DNA of 64,000 nt from Enterobacteriaceae bacterium RIT691 (GTDB lineage Bacteria; Pseudomonadota; Gammaproteobacteria; Enterobacterales; Enterobacteriaceae), in assembly GCA_009668205.1 (NCBI GenBank), contig WJYM01000006.1:186001-250000 (forward strand), in the 5' to 3' direction. Each line of letters begins with the position of its first letter. The stretch's first letter is position 1. This document shows positions 34,009 through 43,934 of this stretch, one piece after another. The position numbers and the translations under genes are program-made. The notes under the pieces were generated by a model. It was not told the DNA's origin. It did no database searches and worked only from the letters and a program-made list of their open reading frames with translations.

Positions 34009-36054
34009 TTACTCGCTTAATCCCCGGTTCTTCAGCATCGGTTCTGACAACGGATCGTGCCCACGCCAGTCGCGATACAGAACCTCCAGATCGCTGCTGT
34101 TACCCCGGGACAATACCGCCTCACGGAAACGTTGGCCGTTTTCGCGGGTCAGCCCACCGTGCTCGACAAACCATTGATAGCCGTCATCGGCCAGCATTTG
34201 TGTCCACAGATAAGCGTAATATCCGCCCGCATATCCCCCGCCAAAAATATGGGCAAAGTAGCTGCTGCGATAACGCGGTGGAACGGCAGCAAGATCGACA
34301 TTTTCCTGGCGCAGCACCTGCTGTTCAAAGGCTTCGACACTTTCCGGTTGTGTCCCTTCCGTCAGGCTATGCCAGTTCATATCCAGCAGTGCAGAGCTGA
34401 CGAGCTCCGTCATGTCGTAGCCTTTGTTGAAATTGACCGCCCGCTGCATGTTGTTGCGCAGCACCTCAGGCATCGGTTCACCACTTTGATAGTGGCGCGC
34501 ATAGCGAGCAAAGACCTCAGGATGGCTGGCCCAATGCTCATTAATCTGCGAAGGAAACTCGACGAAGTCTCTCGGCGTTCGCGTTCCGGAAAGCCCTGGG
34601 AAACGCTGGCTGGCGAACAGCCCGTGTAAGGTATGACCAAACTCGTGAAACAAGGTGACCACATCGTCCCAGGAGAGCAGCGCCGGCTTGCCCTGCGCCG
34701 GTTTCTGGTAGTTACAGACGTTATAAATCACCGGATGCGTATTTCGAAGGGTGGACTGCTGAACAAAATTGTCCATCCACGCCCCGCCGCCTTTTGAATC
34801 ACGGGCAAAGAAATCGCCATAGAACAGCGCCATTCCCTCGCCATTGGCATCGAATATCTCCCAGACCCGCACATCGGGGTGATAAACAGGGAGATCAAAA
34901 CGTTCGACGAAGCGTATGCCAAACAGCTGTGTCGCGGCCCAGAATACGCCGTCGGTCAATACGCGATTGAGTTCCAGATAAGGTTTGATCAGTGATTCAT
35001 CCAGCGAATAACGCGCCAGACGAACCTGTTCGGCGTAGAAAGACCAGTCCCAGGCCTGCGCCTGAAAACCGCCCTGCTGTTCTTCAATCAGCTGCTGAAT
35101 GTCCGCCAGTTCGCGCTCCGCGCGGGCCCGGGCTGCCGGGACAATTTTGCGCATAAAGCTGAAGGCTGCGTCGGCAGTCTTTGCCATCTGATCGGCCGTG
35201 CTGAGACTGGCGTAATCCCGAAAGCCGAGCAATGCTGCCTGCTGAGCACGCACAGCGACGATGCGTAAAATCAATGCGCGGGTGTCATTGTTGTCGCCTT
35301 TTTGGGTGCGTAACCCGCTCGTATTGAACAGCTTTTCTCGGGTCTGTCGGTCACGAAGCTGCGCCAGGGCTGGCTGTTGGGTGGTGTTCAGCAGCGGCAG
35401 TAACCAACTGTCGTTGAGCCCTTTCTCACGCGCGGCGCTGGCGGCATTGTCGATTTCATCCTCGTCCAGCCCGTCCAGTTGCTGGCGGTTTTCCACCACC
35501 AGCCCACCAGATTTAGCCGCGGCCAGCAGCTTTTGCTGAAACTGGCTGCTCAGCGCAGCGGCTTCGGTATTGAGTGCGCGCAGCTGCGTTTTCTGCGCTG
35601 ACGAAAGCCTGGCCCCAGCCAAAATGAAACGCTGATACACCACCTCAACCAGACGCAGGGATTCGCCTTCAAGCTGCAGTGATTCGCGTGCCTGCCAGAG
35701 ATTCTCCACCCGAGAGAACAACGCCTCGTTGAGATAAATATCATCAGCCAGTGCGGCCAACTCAGAGGAAAATTCCTCGTCCAGCTGTTGCAACGTGTCG
35801 TTGGTGTGGGCTGCCGTCATAGCAAAAAACACCGAGGTGACCCGTTCCAGAAGTTCTCCGCTCTTTTCCAGTTCGACGAACGTATTGTCGAAAGTGGCGG
35901 GCTCTGGGTTTGCGGCGATAGCTGAAATTTCTTCACGTTTGCACCGCACGCCCTCATCAAAGGCCGGGCGATAGTGAATGTCTTTAATCAGGTCAAAACG
36001 GGGGGCCTGATACGGCAACAGGCTGGCGGCGAAAAAAGGGTTTACATTGGCCAT
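34009..36054 (-). CDS. dcp: Dipeptidyl carboxypeptidase Dcp
   Basis: A 681-residue M3 zinc metallopeptidase that removes C-terminal dipeptides. The zinc site HEFGH is in VTLFHEFGHTLHGLF near residue 470, with the downstream Glu in the FPSQINEHWAS helix. MANVNPFFAASLLPYQAPRFDLIKD matches E. coli Dcp and the length is identical. No signal peptide. Position next to ydfG is conserved. Confidence 0.95.
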   Translation of the reverse strand: MANVNPFFAASLLPYQAPRFDLIKDIHYRPAFDEGVRCKREEISAIAANPEPATFDNTFVELEKSGELLERVTSVFFAMTAAHTNDTLQQLDEEFSSELAALADDIYLNEALFSRVENLWQARESLQLEGESLRLVEVVYQRFILAGARLSSAQKTQLRALNTEAAALSSQFQQKLLAAAKSGGLVVENRQQLDGLDEDEIDNAASAAREKGLNDSWLLPLLNTTQQPALAQLRDRQTREKLFNTSGLRTQKGDNNDTRALILRIVAVRAQQAALLGFRDYASLSTADQMAKTADAAFSFMRKIVPAARARAERELADIQQLIEEQQGGFQAQAWDWSFYAEQVRLARYSLDESLIKPYLELNRVLTDGVFWAATQLFGIRFVERFDLPVYHPDVRVWEIFDANGEGMALFYGDFFARDSKGGGAWMDNFVQQSTLRNTHPVIYNVCNYQKPAQGKPALLSWDDVVTLFHEFGHTLHGLFASQRFPGLSGTRTPRDFVEFPSQINEHWASHPEVFARYARHYQSGEPMPEVLRNNMQRAVNFNKGYDMTELVSSALLDMNWHSLTEGTQPESVEAFEQQVLRQENVDLAAVPPRYRSSYFAHIFGGGYAGGYYAYLWTQMLADDGYQWFVEHGGLTRENGQRFREAVLSRGNSSDLEVLYRDWRGHDPLSEPMLKNRGLSE

Positions 36055-36227
36055 CGTAGACTCCGGGTTCGGTTATCACCTTAGAGTAGGCAACCCCTTG
36101 ATAATGCGCAATGATTTATCTCCCGTTGTCCGCAGTTCGTTGACAGCGAGCGAGAAGGATCCGTTATCTCTCCAACGGCGGGCGTGGTATGGTATCGCTA
36201 CAGTTAAAGCATTGAGGTTAAGCAAGA

Positions 36228-36977
36228 ATGATTGTACTTGTTACCGGAGCCACCGCCGGATTTGGTGAGAGCATCACCCGTCGTTTTATCGCCAATGGTC
36301 ATAAAGTTATTGCCACTGGTCGTCGTCATGAGCGTCTGCAGGAACTAAAAGAGGAATTTGGCGACGCGATTCTGACGGCACAGCTCGACGTTCGTAACCG
36401 CGCGGCCATTGAAGAGATGATCGCCCACCTCCCTTCCGACTGGCAGAATATTGATATTCTGGTCAACAATGCCGGGCTGGCGCTGGGCATTGAACCTGCG
36501 CATCGGGCCAACATTGACGACTGGGAAACGATGATCGACACCAACAACAAAGGCCTGGTCTATATGACCCGTGCCGTGCTGCCTGGCATGGTGGAACGCA
36601 ATCGTGGTCATATCATCAATATCGGTTCTACCGCAGGTAATTGGCCTTATGCGGGCGGCAACGTCTATGGCGCAACCAAAGCGTTCGTCCGTCAGTTCAG
36701 CCTCAATCTGCGAACTGACCTGCACGGCACTGCGGTGCGCGTAACCGATATTGAACCGGGTCTGGTCGGCGGGACTGAATTCTCCAACGTGCGCTTTAAA
36801 GGCGATGATGCCAAAGCCGACAAAATATACGAAAATGCCAACGCGCTGTCCGCAGAAGACGTCTGTGAAGCGGTCTGGTGGGTGGCTTCACTGCCAAAAC
36901 ACGTCAACATCAATACTCTGGAAATGATGCCTGTCAGCCAGACCTATGCGGGCCTGAGCATTCATCGCCAGAGCTAA
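36228..36977 (+). CDS. ydfG: NADP+-dependent 3-hydroxy acid dehydrogenase YdfG
   Basis: A 249-residue classical SDR that oxidises L-allo-threonine, serine and 3-hydroxypropionate, and reduces malonic semialdehyde. Motifs: GATAGFGE (nucleotide), NNAG, catalytic Ser in INIGSTAG and YxxxK as YGATKAF. Nearly identical to E. coli YdfG. Divergent from dcp. A GC hairpin after the stop lacks a U tract. Confidence 0.96.
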   Translation: MIVLVTGATAGFGESITRRFIANGHKVIATGRRHERLQELKEEFGDAILTAQLDVRNRAAIEEMIAHLPSDWQNIDILVNNAGLALGIEPAHRANIDDWETMIDTNNKGLVYMTRAVLPGMVERNRGHIINIGSTAGNWPYAGGNVYGATKAFVRQFSLNLRTDLHGTAVRVTDIEPGLVGGTEFSNVRFKGDDAKADKIYENANALSAEDVCEAVWWVASLPKHVNINTLEMMPVSQTYAGLSIHRQS

Positions 36978-37078
36978 TGCTTGCATGATAAAACCCGGAT
37001 CCGGTCCGTGACCGGGTCTGGGCGTAGCGTAAAAATCAGCGTAAAATAACGTACTTACACCGAAACGTAGAAAGAGCC

Positions 37079-37765
37079 ATGGCCGCAGAATCGCAACTCA
37101 ATCCGACCCAGCCCGTCAACCAGCAGATCTATCGCATTTTGCGTCGGGACATCGTGCAGTGTCTGATAGCTCCTGGCACACCGTTGTCTGAAAAAGAGGT
37201 GTCAGTTCGATTCGATGTCTCGCGCCAACCGGTACGGGAAGCCTTTATCAAACTGGCGGAAAATGGCCTGATTCAAATCCGTCCTCAGCGCGGCAGCTAT
37301 GTGAATAAAATTTCACTCTCCCAGGTGCGTAACGGATGTTTTGTTCGCCAGGCGATTGAGTGCGCTGTGGTACGTCGTGCCGCAGGCATGATCACTGACG
37401 CTCAGTGCTACCAGCTTGAGCAGAATCTACACCAGCAGCGGATTGCCAAAGATCGCCAGCAGCTGAACGACTTTTTCCAGCTCGACGATGAGTTTCACGC
37501 CCTGCTGTCCACCATTGCCGACTGCCAGCTTGCCTGGGACACCATCGAAAATATCAAAGCCGCCATCGACCGCGTGCGCTACATGAGCCTCGATCATGTC
37601 ACCTCACCGGACCTGCTGTTGCGTCAGCACCAGGAAATTTACAGTGCGTTGGAAAAACGGGATGTCGAGGCTGTGGGCCAGGCGATGATGGCGCACCTGC
37701 AGGAAATCAGTGAGTCGGTGCTGCTGATCCGCCAGGAAAATCGTGACTGGTTTAGCGAAGAGTAA
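37079..37765 (+). CDS. rspR: GntR-family regulator RspR (YdfH)
   Basis: A 228-residue FadR-subfamily GntR repressor: winged helix in residues ~13-80 ([37 protein letters not shown]) and an all-helical FCD metal/ligand domain. In E. coli RspR represses rspAB. Here it sits upstream of the ydfI/rspBA block it should control; similar motifs precede ydfI and rspA. Confidence 0.92.
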   Translation: MAAESQLNPTQPVNQQIYRILRRDIVQCLIAPGTPLSEKEVSVRFDVSRQPVREAFIKLAENGLIQIRPQRGSYVNKISLSQVRNGCFVRQAIECAVVRRAAGMITDAQCYQLEQNLHQQRIAKDRQQLNDFFQLDDEFHALLSTIADCQLAWDTIENIKAAIDRVRYMSLDHVTSPDLLLRQHQEIYSALEKRDVEAVGQAMMAHLQEISESVLLIRQENRDWFSEE

Positions 37766-37780
37766 GCCGTTTAAACAATA

Positions 37781-37808
37781 ATGCCGCCCATCACAGGCGG
37801 CATTTTTT
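37781..37808. terminator. Bidirectional terminator between rspR and ydfI
   Basis: AATGCCGCC, ATCACA, GGCGGCATT followed by TTTTA on the plus strand and TATT on the minus strand, between two convergent genes. Confidence 0.85.
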
Positions 37809-37823
37809 ATGCGGGTTAGCGTG

Positions 37824-39290
37824 TTATGACAGCGCCGCGGCATACTGCGCGACGGTGGCTCTGGCCCCTTTCGCCAGCAGCAACTGATAAGCTTCACTCA
37901 CCTGGGCCACGAATGTGCTTTCCTGCGGCAGTTCTTTGCCGAAGATAGCCTCAATGCCCAGCAGCGCTTTCACACGGCTTTCTCCCTGCTCGCTTTGATT
38001 TACCACCGTCTGAATGGTGCTGAGCAGCGGATCGCACACGTCGATAGCGTTCCCCTGTTCATCCGTGCCATCGACATAACGCATCCAGCCAGCCACACCC
38101 AGCGCCAGCAGCGAGAAATCACTCTGATGAACCAGATGCCAGCGAACGGAGTCCAGCATACGCTGTGGCAGTTTCTGGCTGCCGTCCATCGCAATCTGCC
38201 AGGTGCGGTGACGCAGCGCCGGGTTGCTGTAACGGGCGATCAGCAGATCCGCATAGCGAGCCAGGTCTACCCCTTTCACTTTCAGCGTCGGCGCCTGGTA
38301 TTGCAACATTAACGCGTGGGCCGCTGTACGGTAGTTAGCGTCTTCCATGCAATCGTTGATGTGCTGATAACCTGCCAGATACCCGAGGTACGCCAGGAAT
38401 GAATGGCTGCCATTCAGCATGCGCAGTTTCATCTCTTCAAACGGAATAACATCACTCACCAGCTCTGCACCGGCTTTTTCCCACTCAGGACGGCCCGCCA
38501 CAAAGTTGTCTTCAATCACCCACTGGCGGAACGGCTCGCAGGCGACGCCAGCCGGATCGCGCACTCCGGTGATGGCTTCGATTTTATCGAGTGTGTCCGG
38601 GGTGACGGCTGGCACAATGCGGTCAACCATGGTCGAGGGGAAGGTGACGTTTTGCTCGATCCACTCCGCCAGTTCGGTGTTCAGCGCACGCGCATAGGCA
38701 CGAACCACGCTGCCGAGCACATGACCATTTTCCGGCATGTTATCGCAGGACATCACGCTGAAGGCAGGCAGCCCGGCGGCTTTACGGCGCGCCAGCGCTT
38801 CCACCACCACGCCAGGCGCAGAAGACGGTTTATGCGGGTTTTGCAGATCGGCGGCGATCATCGGATGATCCAGGTTCAACGCCCCCGTTGCCGGCGAATG
38901 GCAATAGCCTTTCTCGGTAATGGTCAACGACACAATCGCGACCTGCGGCTCGCACATCTTCGCCAGCACGGTTTCCAGACCATCAACCTGAGCGTGCAGC
39001 GCCTCTTTGACTACGCCAACCACCCGGGCGGTCCAGGCATCCGCAGACATCTCAGCCACGGTGTAAAGGTTATCCTGCATTTTCAGATCGGCAATTTGCT
39101 GTTCGCCGCCAATCAGATTCACTTCGGTATAACCCCAGTCGCTGCCGTGGTCGCGGGCCAGAATATCGGCATAAACCGCCTGATGGGCACGATGGAAGGC
39201 ACCAAAGCCAAGGTGAACGATGCGGGAGACCAGTTTCGTGCGGTCGTAGTTCGGAACCGCCGCTTTAGCGGTTAAAAGCGTTTTTTGCAT
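37824..39290 (-). CDS. ydfI: Mannitol dehydrogenase-family fructuronate reductase-like protein YdfI
   Basis: A 488-residue polyol dehydrogenase matching E. coli YdfI across its length: [18 protein letters not shown] (Rossmann), [10 protein letters not shown], and the catalytic Lys region [19 protein letters not shown]. By family it interconverts D-fructuronate/D-mannonate or a related keto acid with NADH. It lies downstream of a hexuronide-type transporter and of uxaC and mannonate-dehydratase remnants, which supports hexuronate metabolism. Confidence 0.92.
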   Translation of the reverse strand: MQKTLLTAKAAVPNYDRTKLVSRIVHLGFGAFHRAHQAVYADILARDHGSDWGYTEVNLIGGEQQIADLKMQDNLYTVAEMSADAWTARVVGVVKEALHAQVDGLETVLAKMCEPQVAIVSLTITEKGYCHSPATGALNLDHPMIAADLQNPHKPSSAPGVVVEALARRKAAGLPAFSVMSCDNMPENGHVLGSVVRAYARALNTELAEWIEQNVTFPSTMVDRIVPAVTPDTLDKIEAITGVRDPAGVACEPFRQWVIEDNFVAGRPEWEKAGAELVSDVIPFEEMKLRMLNGSHSFLAYLGYLAGYQHINDCMEDANYRTAAHALMLQYQAPTLKVKGVDLARYADLLIARYSNPALRHRTWQIAMDGSQKLPQRMLDSVRWHLVHQSDFSLLALGVAGWMRYVDGTDEQGNAIDVCDPLLSTIQTVVNQSEQGESRVKALLGIEAIFGKELPQESTFVAQVSEAYQLLLAKGARATVAQYAAALS

Positions 39291-39309
39291 GGTTATGACT
39301 CACTGTTGA

Positions 39310-39332
39310 GGACGTTAACTGCCATACTAGAT
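39310..39332. promoter_or_regulatory. Candidate RspR operator upstream of ydfI
   Basis: AACTGCCATACTAGATTAA resembles AACTACCATACAAGTATAT upstream of rspA (14 of 19 positions). The shared CCATAC(T/A)AG core suggests a common regulator, most simply RspR. Confidence 0.45.
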
Positions 39333-39458
39333 TAACGAGACTGACGCGGAGAAACTTGATTTGCGTTAATTTATTGGTGATTGGTATGACAGAGTTTTTA
39401 AGTTGTGTGACAACATAGACAACCGTCAGCGCAGTCATCTGTGTTGTCACGATAAGGG

Positions 39459-41000
39459 TTAGCTTATCTGCATCGCAGGTTTCAGTCCGACGTTGACATC
39501 CTGCGGATCGTTCCAGAGATCGTCATAGGAATAGCCGGTCAGGTCTTCCACAATATGGCGCGTTTCCGGGGTGACATCCTGCTTCGAGCCTTTTGCTTTC
39601 AGGCGTTCAACTTCCTCAACGAAGATTTTGTGTGTCCGCTTATTCAGGTGGAAAGTTACCGCCTGCCACAGGGCAACCAACAGTAGACCCACGGTCCCCA
39701 CGAACAGCAGCGTGGCAATGGTAGTCACCGCGCTTTCCGGCTGAACCTGACTGCCCTTCATAAAGCCGCCCTCCTGTAGCATTACGCCGACGATAAAAGT
39801 CGCAATGGCGACCGTCGTCTTGCGCGAAAAGGTCATCACAGCGGCGAACAGTCCTTCACGACGCTGGCGGGTAATCATTTCGTCAATATCCGGTATGAAC
39901 GGGAACACGTTCCAAGGGGTAAATTCCAGCACGCAGCGGCCCACCTGGTATAGCGCGGCCAGTATCACCAAAAGGGTCACTTTATTTTCTGTGGGGAACT
40001 GGTAAACCATAAACAACCCGCCCAGGCAGAGCATCATTAAGGTGTAGGCAAACACATACAAGCGCGATGGGCCAAACTTGATAATAGCCACCCCGGCCAG
40101 CAACGTGACCGGCAGGCCGACGATACTCATCGACAGTAGCGTTCCGGACAGCGATGGCGACACGTTCAGGCAGTAAACGCAGAAGAACACAAACACGGTG
40201 TTATAAACATCTTTCGCCGTGAAAGAGAACAGATAGATGACGAGGTGTTTCCTGAATGCGCGAACCTTCAGGGTGGAATAGTACTCTTTAAACAATTTTC
40301 GGATAGCTATCACCTTCTCGATAAAGGAGGTCGGTTGACGGTCGCTTTCCAATTCGGCCAGCATTTCCGGCGTCAGTTCACGTTCCCAGGTGACTTTCCA
40401 GGAGATGAACACGCAGAACATAAATAACACCGCGAAGACCACGCCGTTGATAAAGTACGCATGAGGATCATGCTCGCCAAAGTGGCTAATGAGCAGACCC
40501 GGAATAAAGGTTGCCAGAAAGGTCCCCGAGGCCGACAGGAACATACGGCAGGTCGAGAGTTTGGTGCGAGAGTTGAAGTCTTTAGTCATCTCTGACGGCA
40601 GCGTTTCCCAAGGGATCAGCACCATTGCAGCGGTGATTTCGAAAGCCAGGTAAACGGCCAGATAGAACCAAAAGCTCATCCCGCTGACCCACAACAGGAT
40701 ATACACGAGCATTAACGGTGCGCCGAGTAACAGGAAGAAACGGCGGCGGCCAAAGCGTTTACCTAATGCATTTTTATAGAAGTGATCGGTAAAACTGCCC
40801 ATGAACAGGCTGACGACGGCATCCACAATACGCGCGATAGCAACGATGGATGCAGCCTCAACCGGTGATAAACCGACAAACGTGGTATAAAAAAATAAGA
40901 GCCAGGCACCGATAACCGTAAAGGCACCTCCGCCCATAATATCTGTTAAACCATAGCCAATACTGACGGGAATTGTTATTTTTCTATTGATACGAGACAT
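39459..41000 (-). CDS. GPH-family (glycoside-pentoside-hexuronide) cation symporter
   Basis: A 513-residue, 12-helix inner-membrane transporter of the MelB/YihO/UidB superfamily: IPVSIGYGLTDIMGGGAF, an Asp-rich helix (IARIVDAVVSLFMGSFTD), GKRFGRRRFFLLLGAP and PWETLPSEM. The long cytosolic C-terminal tail (about 60 residues) is unusual for MelB but seen in some relatives. The genomic setting suggests a hexuronate or hexuronide as substrate. Not present at this position in E. coli K-12. Confidence 0.87.
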   Translation of the reverse strand: MSRINRKITIPVSIGYGLTDIMGGGAFTVIGAWLLFFYTTFVGLSPVEAASIVAIARIVDAVVSLFMGSFTDHFYKNALGKRFGRRRFFLLLGAPLMLVYILLWVSGMSFWFYLAVYLAFEITAAMVLIPWETLPSEMTKDFNSRTKLSTCRMFLSASGTFLATFIPGLLISHFGEHDPHAYFINGVVFAVLFMFCVFISWKVTWERELTPEMLAELESDRQPTSFIEKVIAIRKLFKEYYSTLKVRAFRKHLVIYLFSFTAKDVYNTVFVFFCVYCLNVSPSLSGTLLSMSIVGLPVTLLAGVAIIKFGPSRLYVFAYTLMMLCLGGLFMVYQFPTENKVTLLVILAALYQVGRCVLEFTPWNVFPFIPDIDEMITRQRREGLFAAVMTFSRKTTVAIATFIVGVMLQEGGFMKGSQVQPESAVTTIATLLFVGTVGLLLVALWQAVTFHLNKRTHKIFVEEVERLKAKGSKQDVTPETRHIVEDLTGYSYDDLWNDPQDVNVGLKPAMQIS

Positions 41001-41069
41001 GTTCCACCCTCATATAAGGCAAGAATCTGGAATCCAAAATAATTAACCGCATTATCGTGACAAATATTT

Positions 41070-41315
41070 TTAACCATTCGCGGCAGTACCCGCGTGGTGA
41101 AACTCGCTTCTTGCTATTGCCCGCATGGCGCACCATTTATAATGATCGCCCGCCAGCCATAACTGGGTTATATTTTCAAAGCTTTTATTTTCGAATATTT
41201 CTTTGGCATCAAGATGGCAGTGATAGTCGATGTTCGGTAATTGTGCAGCAACATCTTTATATAACCGAGCACCGACTTCACTATCGATCATAAATCGATC
41301 GTTAATGAAGTCCAT
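41070..41315 (-). pseudogene. uxaC: Truncated glucuronate isomerase (uxaC) remnant
   Basis: An 81-codon frame whose first ~70 residues match the start of UxaC: metal-binding HxH in NIDYHCHLDAKEIF and the conserved WLAGDHYKWCAMRA. Full-length UxaC is about 470 residues, so some 85% is missing and the frame ends in unrelated residues (SEFHHAGTAANG). The fragment cannot be an active isomerase. It is a scar of a deletion inside the hexuronate cluster. Confidence 0.85.
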
Positions 41316-41363
41316 GTTATTTCTCTCGTTAAAAATAATGCGTGATTCAAAAAGTTGACGGTA

Positions 41364-41411
41364 TTATCCGTTCAACAAAGTACCGTCTTCCAGGCGGGCG
41401 ACAGACAAGAA
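41364..41411 (-). pseudogene. 3' remnant of a mannonate dehydratase-like gene
   Basis: On the minus strand this stretch encodes [13 protein letters not shown] and a stop, matching the last residues of RspA/ManD proteins ([13 protein letters not shown] in the rspA at 43935). About 31 of 36 bases agree with the rspA 3' end. It lies just upstream of the uxaC remnant, so a second manD-like gene once preceded uxaC in this operon. Confidence 0.75.
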
Positions 41412-41469
41412 GATAATGGCAGAGCAGGCAAATGCGACCTGCCCTGCAAAAAAGCTATCCGGGCTTTAC

Positions 41470-42852
41470 TCAATGGTTTGCGGTCTGGCCGTAGGGAACG
41501 TCATCCCTTTCAGTACTTTTTTCTGCCGCATCCTGCGGCAGGCTCAGATCACGGTCACGCACTTCCGGCATTAGCGTGGCGGAAATCAGACCAATCAACG
41601 AATAGCAGACAATCATCGCCACCATCGGCCACCAGCTGCCGGTCAGGTTACAGAATATCCCCGCCAGCAGCGGGCCGAATCCGACGGCAACCAGACCGCC
41701 CGCCTCTTTGGCAATGGCCATGCGGGTGAAACGATTTCGCGAGCCGAACATTTCCGCCATGGTGATATTTTCCAGCGCAAACAAGCCCAGTACCGCCACG
41801 TTGTGAATAACAATCAGACTGGTCATGATCACGCCGGGCGCGTGACTCTTATCGACAATCAGCGTCAGCATCGGGTAAGCCAGAATGATCGCCGAGATAT
41901 TCAGAATGATGTACGGCAGACGTCGACCATATTTGTCTGAAAGCCAGCCAAGAAGCGGGATTGTGATAAAACCAATCACCGAACTTATCATTAGCGCATC
42001 TGTGGGAATGGCTTTATCAAACAGCAGGCTTTGCACCAGATACCCTGCGAGGAACGTCTGGATAAGCCCTGAGTTTCCCGCCTGTCCGAAGCGCAGCCCC
42101 GTGGCCAGCCAGAACGTTTTGCTACGGAACATGGCCCCGAGAGAGGTTTCATCATCCTGACGCTGTTGTGCAACGCTTCCGCTCTCGCTGACTTTCTCAA
42201 ACACCGGGCTCTCTTTCAGGTTCAACCTGAGCCAGATGGCGAAGATCATCACCACGACGCTTGCGAGAAACGGTATGCGCCAGCCCCAGGCCACCAGCGA
42301 TTCACGATCGAGAAGGAAGAACATTACCGCCCAAATCGCCGTGGCGCTGAGCGTGCCGCAGTTGGTCCCCATTGCCACCAGAGAAGAGATAATGCCGCGC
42401 TTCCCTTTCGGTGCGTACTCAGCCAGCATCGTACCCGCGCCGGAAATTTCCGCCCCGGCACCCAGGCCCTGAACGATACGCAGCGTCACCAGCAGCACGG
42501 GCGCAAAAATGCCAATCTGCGCATAGGTCGGCAGCACGCCGATAAGCGTGGTGCAGATCCCCATCATGGTGATGGTGATAAACAGCACCTTTTTACGGCC
42601 TATTCTGTCGCCCATTTTGCCGAAAATAAACGCCCCGACAATGCGGGCGATATACCCCGCGCCGTAAGTGCCCATCGCCAGAATCAGCGCCATAGCCGCA
42701 GACTGTTCCGGGAAAAAGATCTCATGAAAGACCAGTGCAGCCCCAAGTGAATAGAGCTGAAAATCCATAAACTCAAGCGCAGTGCCGAGCCAGCCAGAGA
42801 GTGCGGCGCGGGTCAGATCTTTGGTGCTTCGTACAGGTTGATGTTGCGTCAT
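41470..42852 (-). CDS. ydfJ: MFS (metabolite:H+ symporter) transporter YdfJ
   Basis: A 460-residue, 12-helix transporter of the MHS group (ShiA/ProP-like): EFMDFQLYSLGAALVF, GKMGDRIGRKKVLFITI, RIVQGLGAGAEISGAGTMLAEYAPKG. It matches E. coli YdfJ, which in K-12 is disrupted by the Qin prophage; here it is intact. I took the ATG at 42852; a TTG at 42882 would add ten residues. It ends beside the manD/uxaC scars and starts 52 bp after rspB. Confidence 0.88.
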   Translation of the reverse strand: MTQHQPVRSTKDLTRAALSGWLGTALEFMDFQLYSLGAALVFHEIFFPEQSAAMALILAMGTYGAGYIARIVGAFIFGKMGDRIGRKKVLFITITMMGICTTLIGVLPTYAQIGIFAPVLLVTLRIVQGLGAGAEISGAGTMLAEYAPKGKRGIISSLVAMGTNCGTLSATAIWAVMFFLLDRESLVAWGWRIPFLASVVVMIFAIWLRLNLKESPVFEKVSESGSVAQQRQDDETSLGAMFRSKTFWLATGLRFGQAGNSGLIQTFLAGYLVQSLLFDKAIPTDALMISSVIGFITIPLLGWLSDKYGRRLPYIILNISAIILAYPMLTLIVDKSHAPGVIMTSLIVIHNVAVLGLFALENITMAEMFGSRNRFTRMAIAKEAGGLVAVGFGPLLAGIFCNLTGSWWPMVAMIVCYSLIGLISATLMPEVRDRDLSLPQDAAEKSTERDDVPYGQTANH

Positions 42853-42903
42853 AAGAGGGTTCTCGAAGTAAGGGGCGGACAACTCACTCGCTCTCTGTTT
42901 TAA

Positions 42904-43923
42904 TTATTCTGCGAAGGTTAAGAGCACTTTGCAGCAACGCTTCTGGTCCTTTTCAAACATCTCAATGGCGTCACCGACCCCCCGGTAATCCATCACGTGG
43001 GTAATCAGCTTATCCGGATCGATGAGTCCTTTTTCCAGCCAGTCGATCACCACCGGGAACTTGTTGGCATTGAGGCGCGAGGAATAGACAGTCAACTCTT
43101 TACCGGTGATCCCCTGCTGCACCACCTGAGAGGCTTCAGTGGAAAAGCCCATCAGCACGATTCGCCCCGCCGGAGAAGCCAGACTAACGGCTTCCGGCAA
43201 TATCGACGGATGACAGGCTGCGTCGACGATCAGCGTGGGTCGGATATTCTTTTCTTCTAATGCCGCCTGTAACGGCTGCTCCGCAGAATTAATCACCCAG
43301 TCCGCGCCACTGCGCTCAGCCATCGCGAGGCGTTCCGGAATGCGATCGACAACAATCACCTGGCTGACTTTATATACCCCCTTCAGCGCCTGAACGGTCA
43401 CCAGCCCCATTGGCCCGGCACCGTAAATCAGCGCCACGTCCTGGGTTATCGGTTTTGCCTGCCCGGTCACATTCGCGGCGATGGTGAACGGTTCCACCAT
43501 GACCGCTTGCTTATCCTGAATACCGTCCGGAATCGTCCAGGCGTTTCTGGCGGGAACCACGGCGTACTCACTGAAGCCACCGTCCCGATGCACGCCCAGC
43601 ACCACCAGCGACGTACAAACGTTCGGCTTGCCGACCGAGCACGGATAACACTGCCCGCAGCTGATCACCGGATCTACGCTGACGCGCTCACCCAGACGGG
43701 CGTCGCTCACCCCTTCGCCCACGGCATCAATCACGCCAAAAAATTCGTGACCTATCACGCGCGGGTATTTCGCAAACGGATTGTGACCACGGTAGATATG
43801 ACTGTCGGAACCGCAAATGCCCGCCAGTTTGATCTTCACGCGCACCTCATCCTGAGCCGGGTGAGGAATATCGCGCGTTTCAATCACCAGTTCGTTGGGC
43901 TGACGAATCACTATGCTTTTCAT
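42904..43923 (-). CDS. rspB: Zinc-type alcohol dehydrogenase RspB
   Basis: A 339-residue medium-chain dehydrogenase. Catalytic zinc ligands are Cys in GICGSDSH and the GHEFFG segment; the structural zinc cluster is CGQCYPC with a further Cys in NVC; the nucleotide motif is YGAGPMGLV. Matches E. coli RspB. Probably oxidises a sugar acid/alcohol that feeds or derives from the RspA dehydratase. Twelve bp after rspA in the same operon. Confidence 0.93.
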   Translation of the reverse strand: MKSIVIRQPNELVIETRDIPHPAQDEVRVKIKLAGICGSDSHIYRGHNPFAKYPRVIGHEFFGVIDAVGEGVSDARLGERVSVDPVISCGQCYPCSVGKPNVCTSLVVLGVHRDGGFSEYAVVPARNAWTIPDGIQDKQAVMVEPFTIAANVTGQAKPITQDVALIYGAGPMGLVTVQALKGVYKVSQVIVVDRIPERLAMAERSGADWVINSAEQPLQAALEEKNIRPTLIVDAACHPSILPEAVSLASPAGRIVLMGFSTEASQVVQQGITGKELTVYSSRLNANKFPVVIDWLEKGLIDPDKLITHVMDYRGVGDAIEMFEKDQKRCCKVLLTFAE

Positions 43924-43934
43924 TTATTGAATCC

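Noticed and set aside
36985-37015. Hairpin after ydfG as a terminator
   Set aside because: The GC stem is real but no U tract follows and rspR begins about 70 bp later, so termination is not shown.
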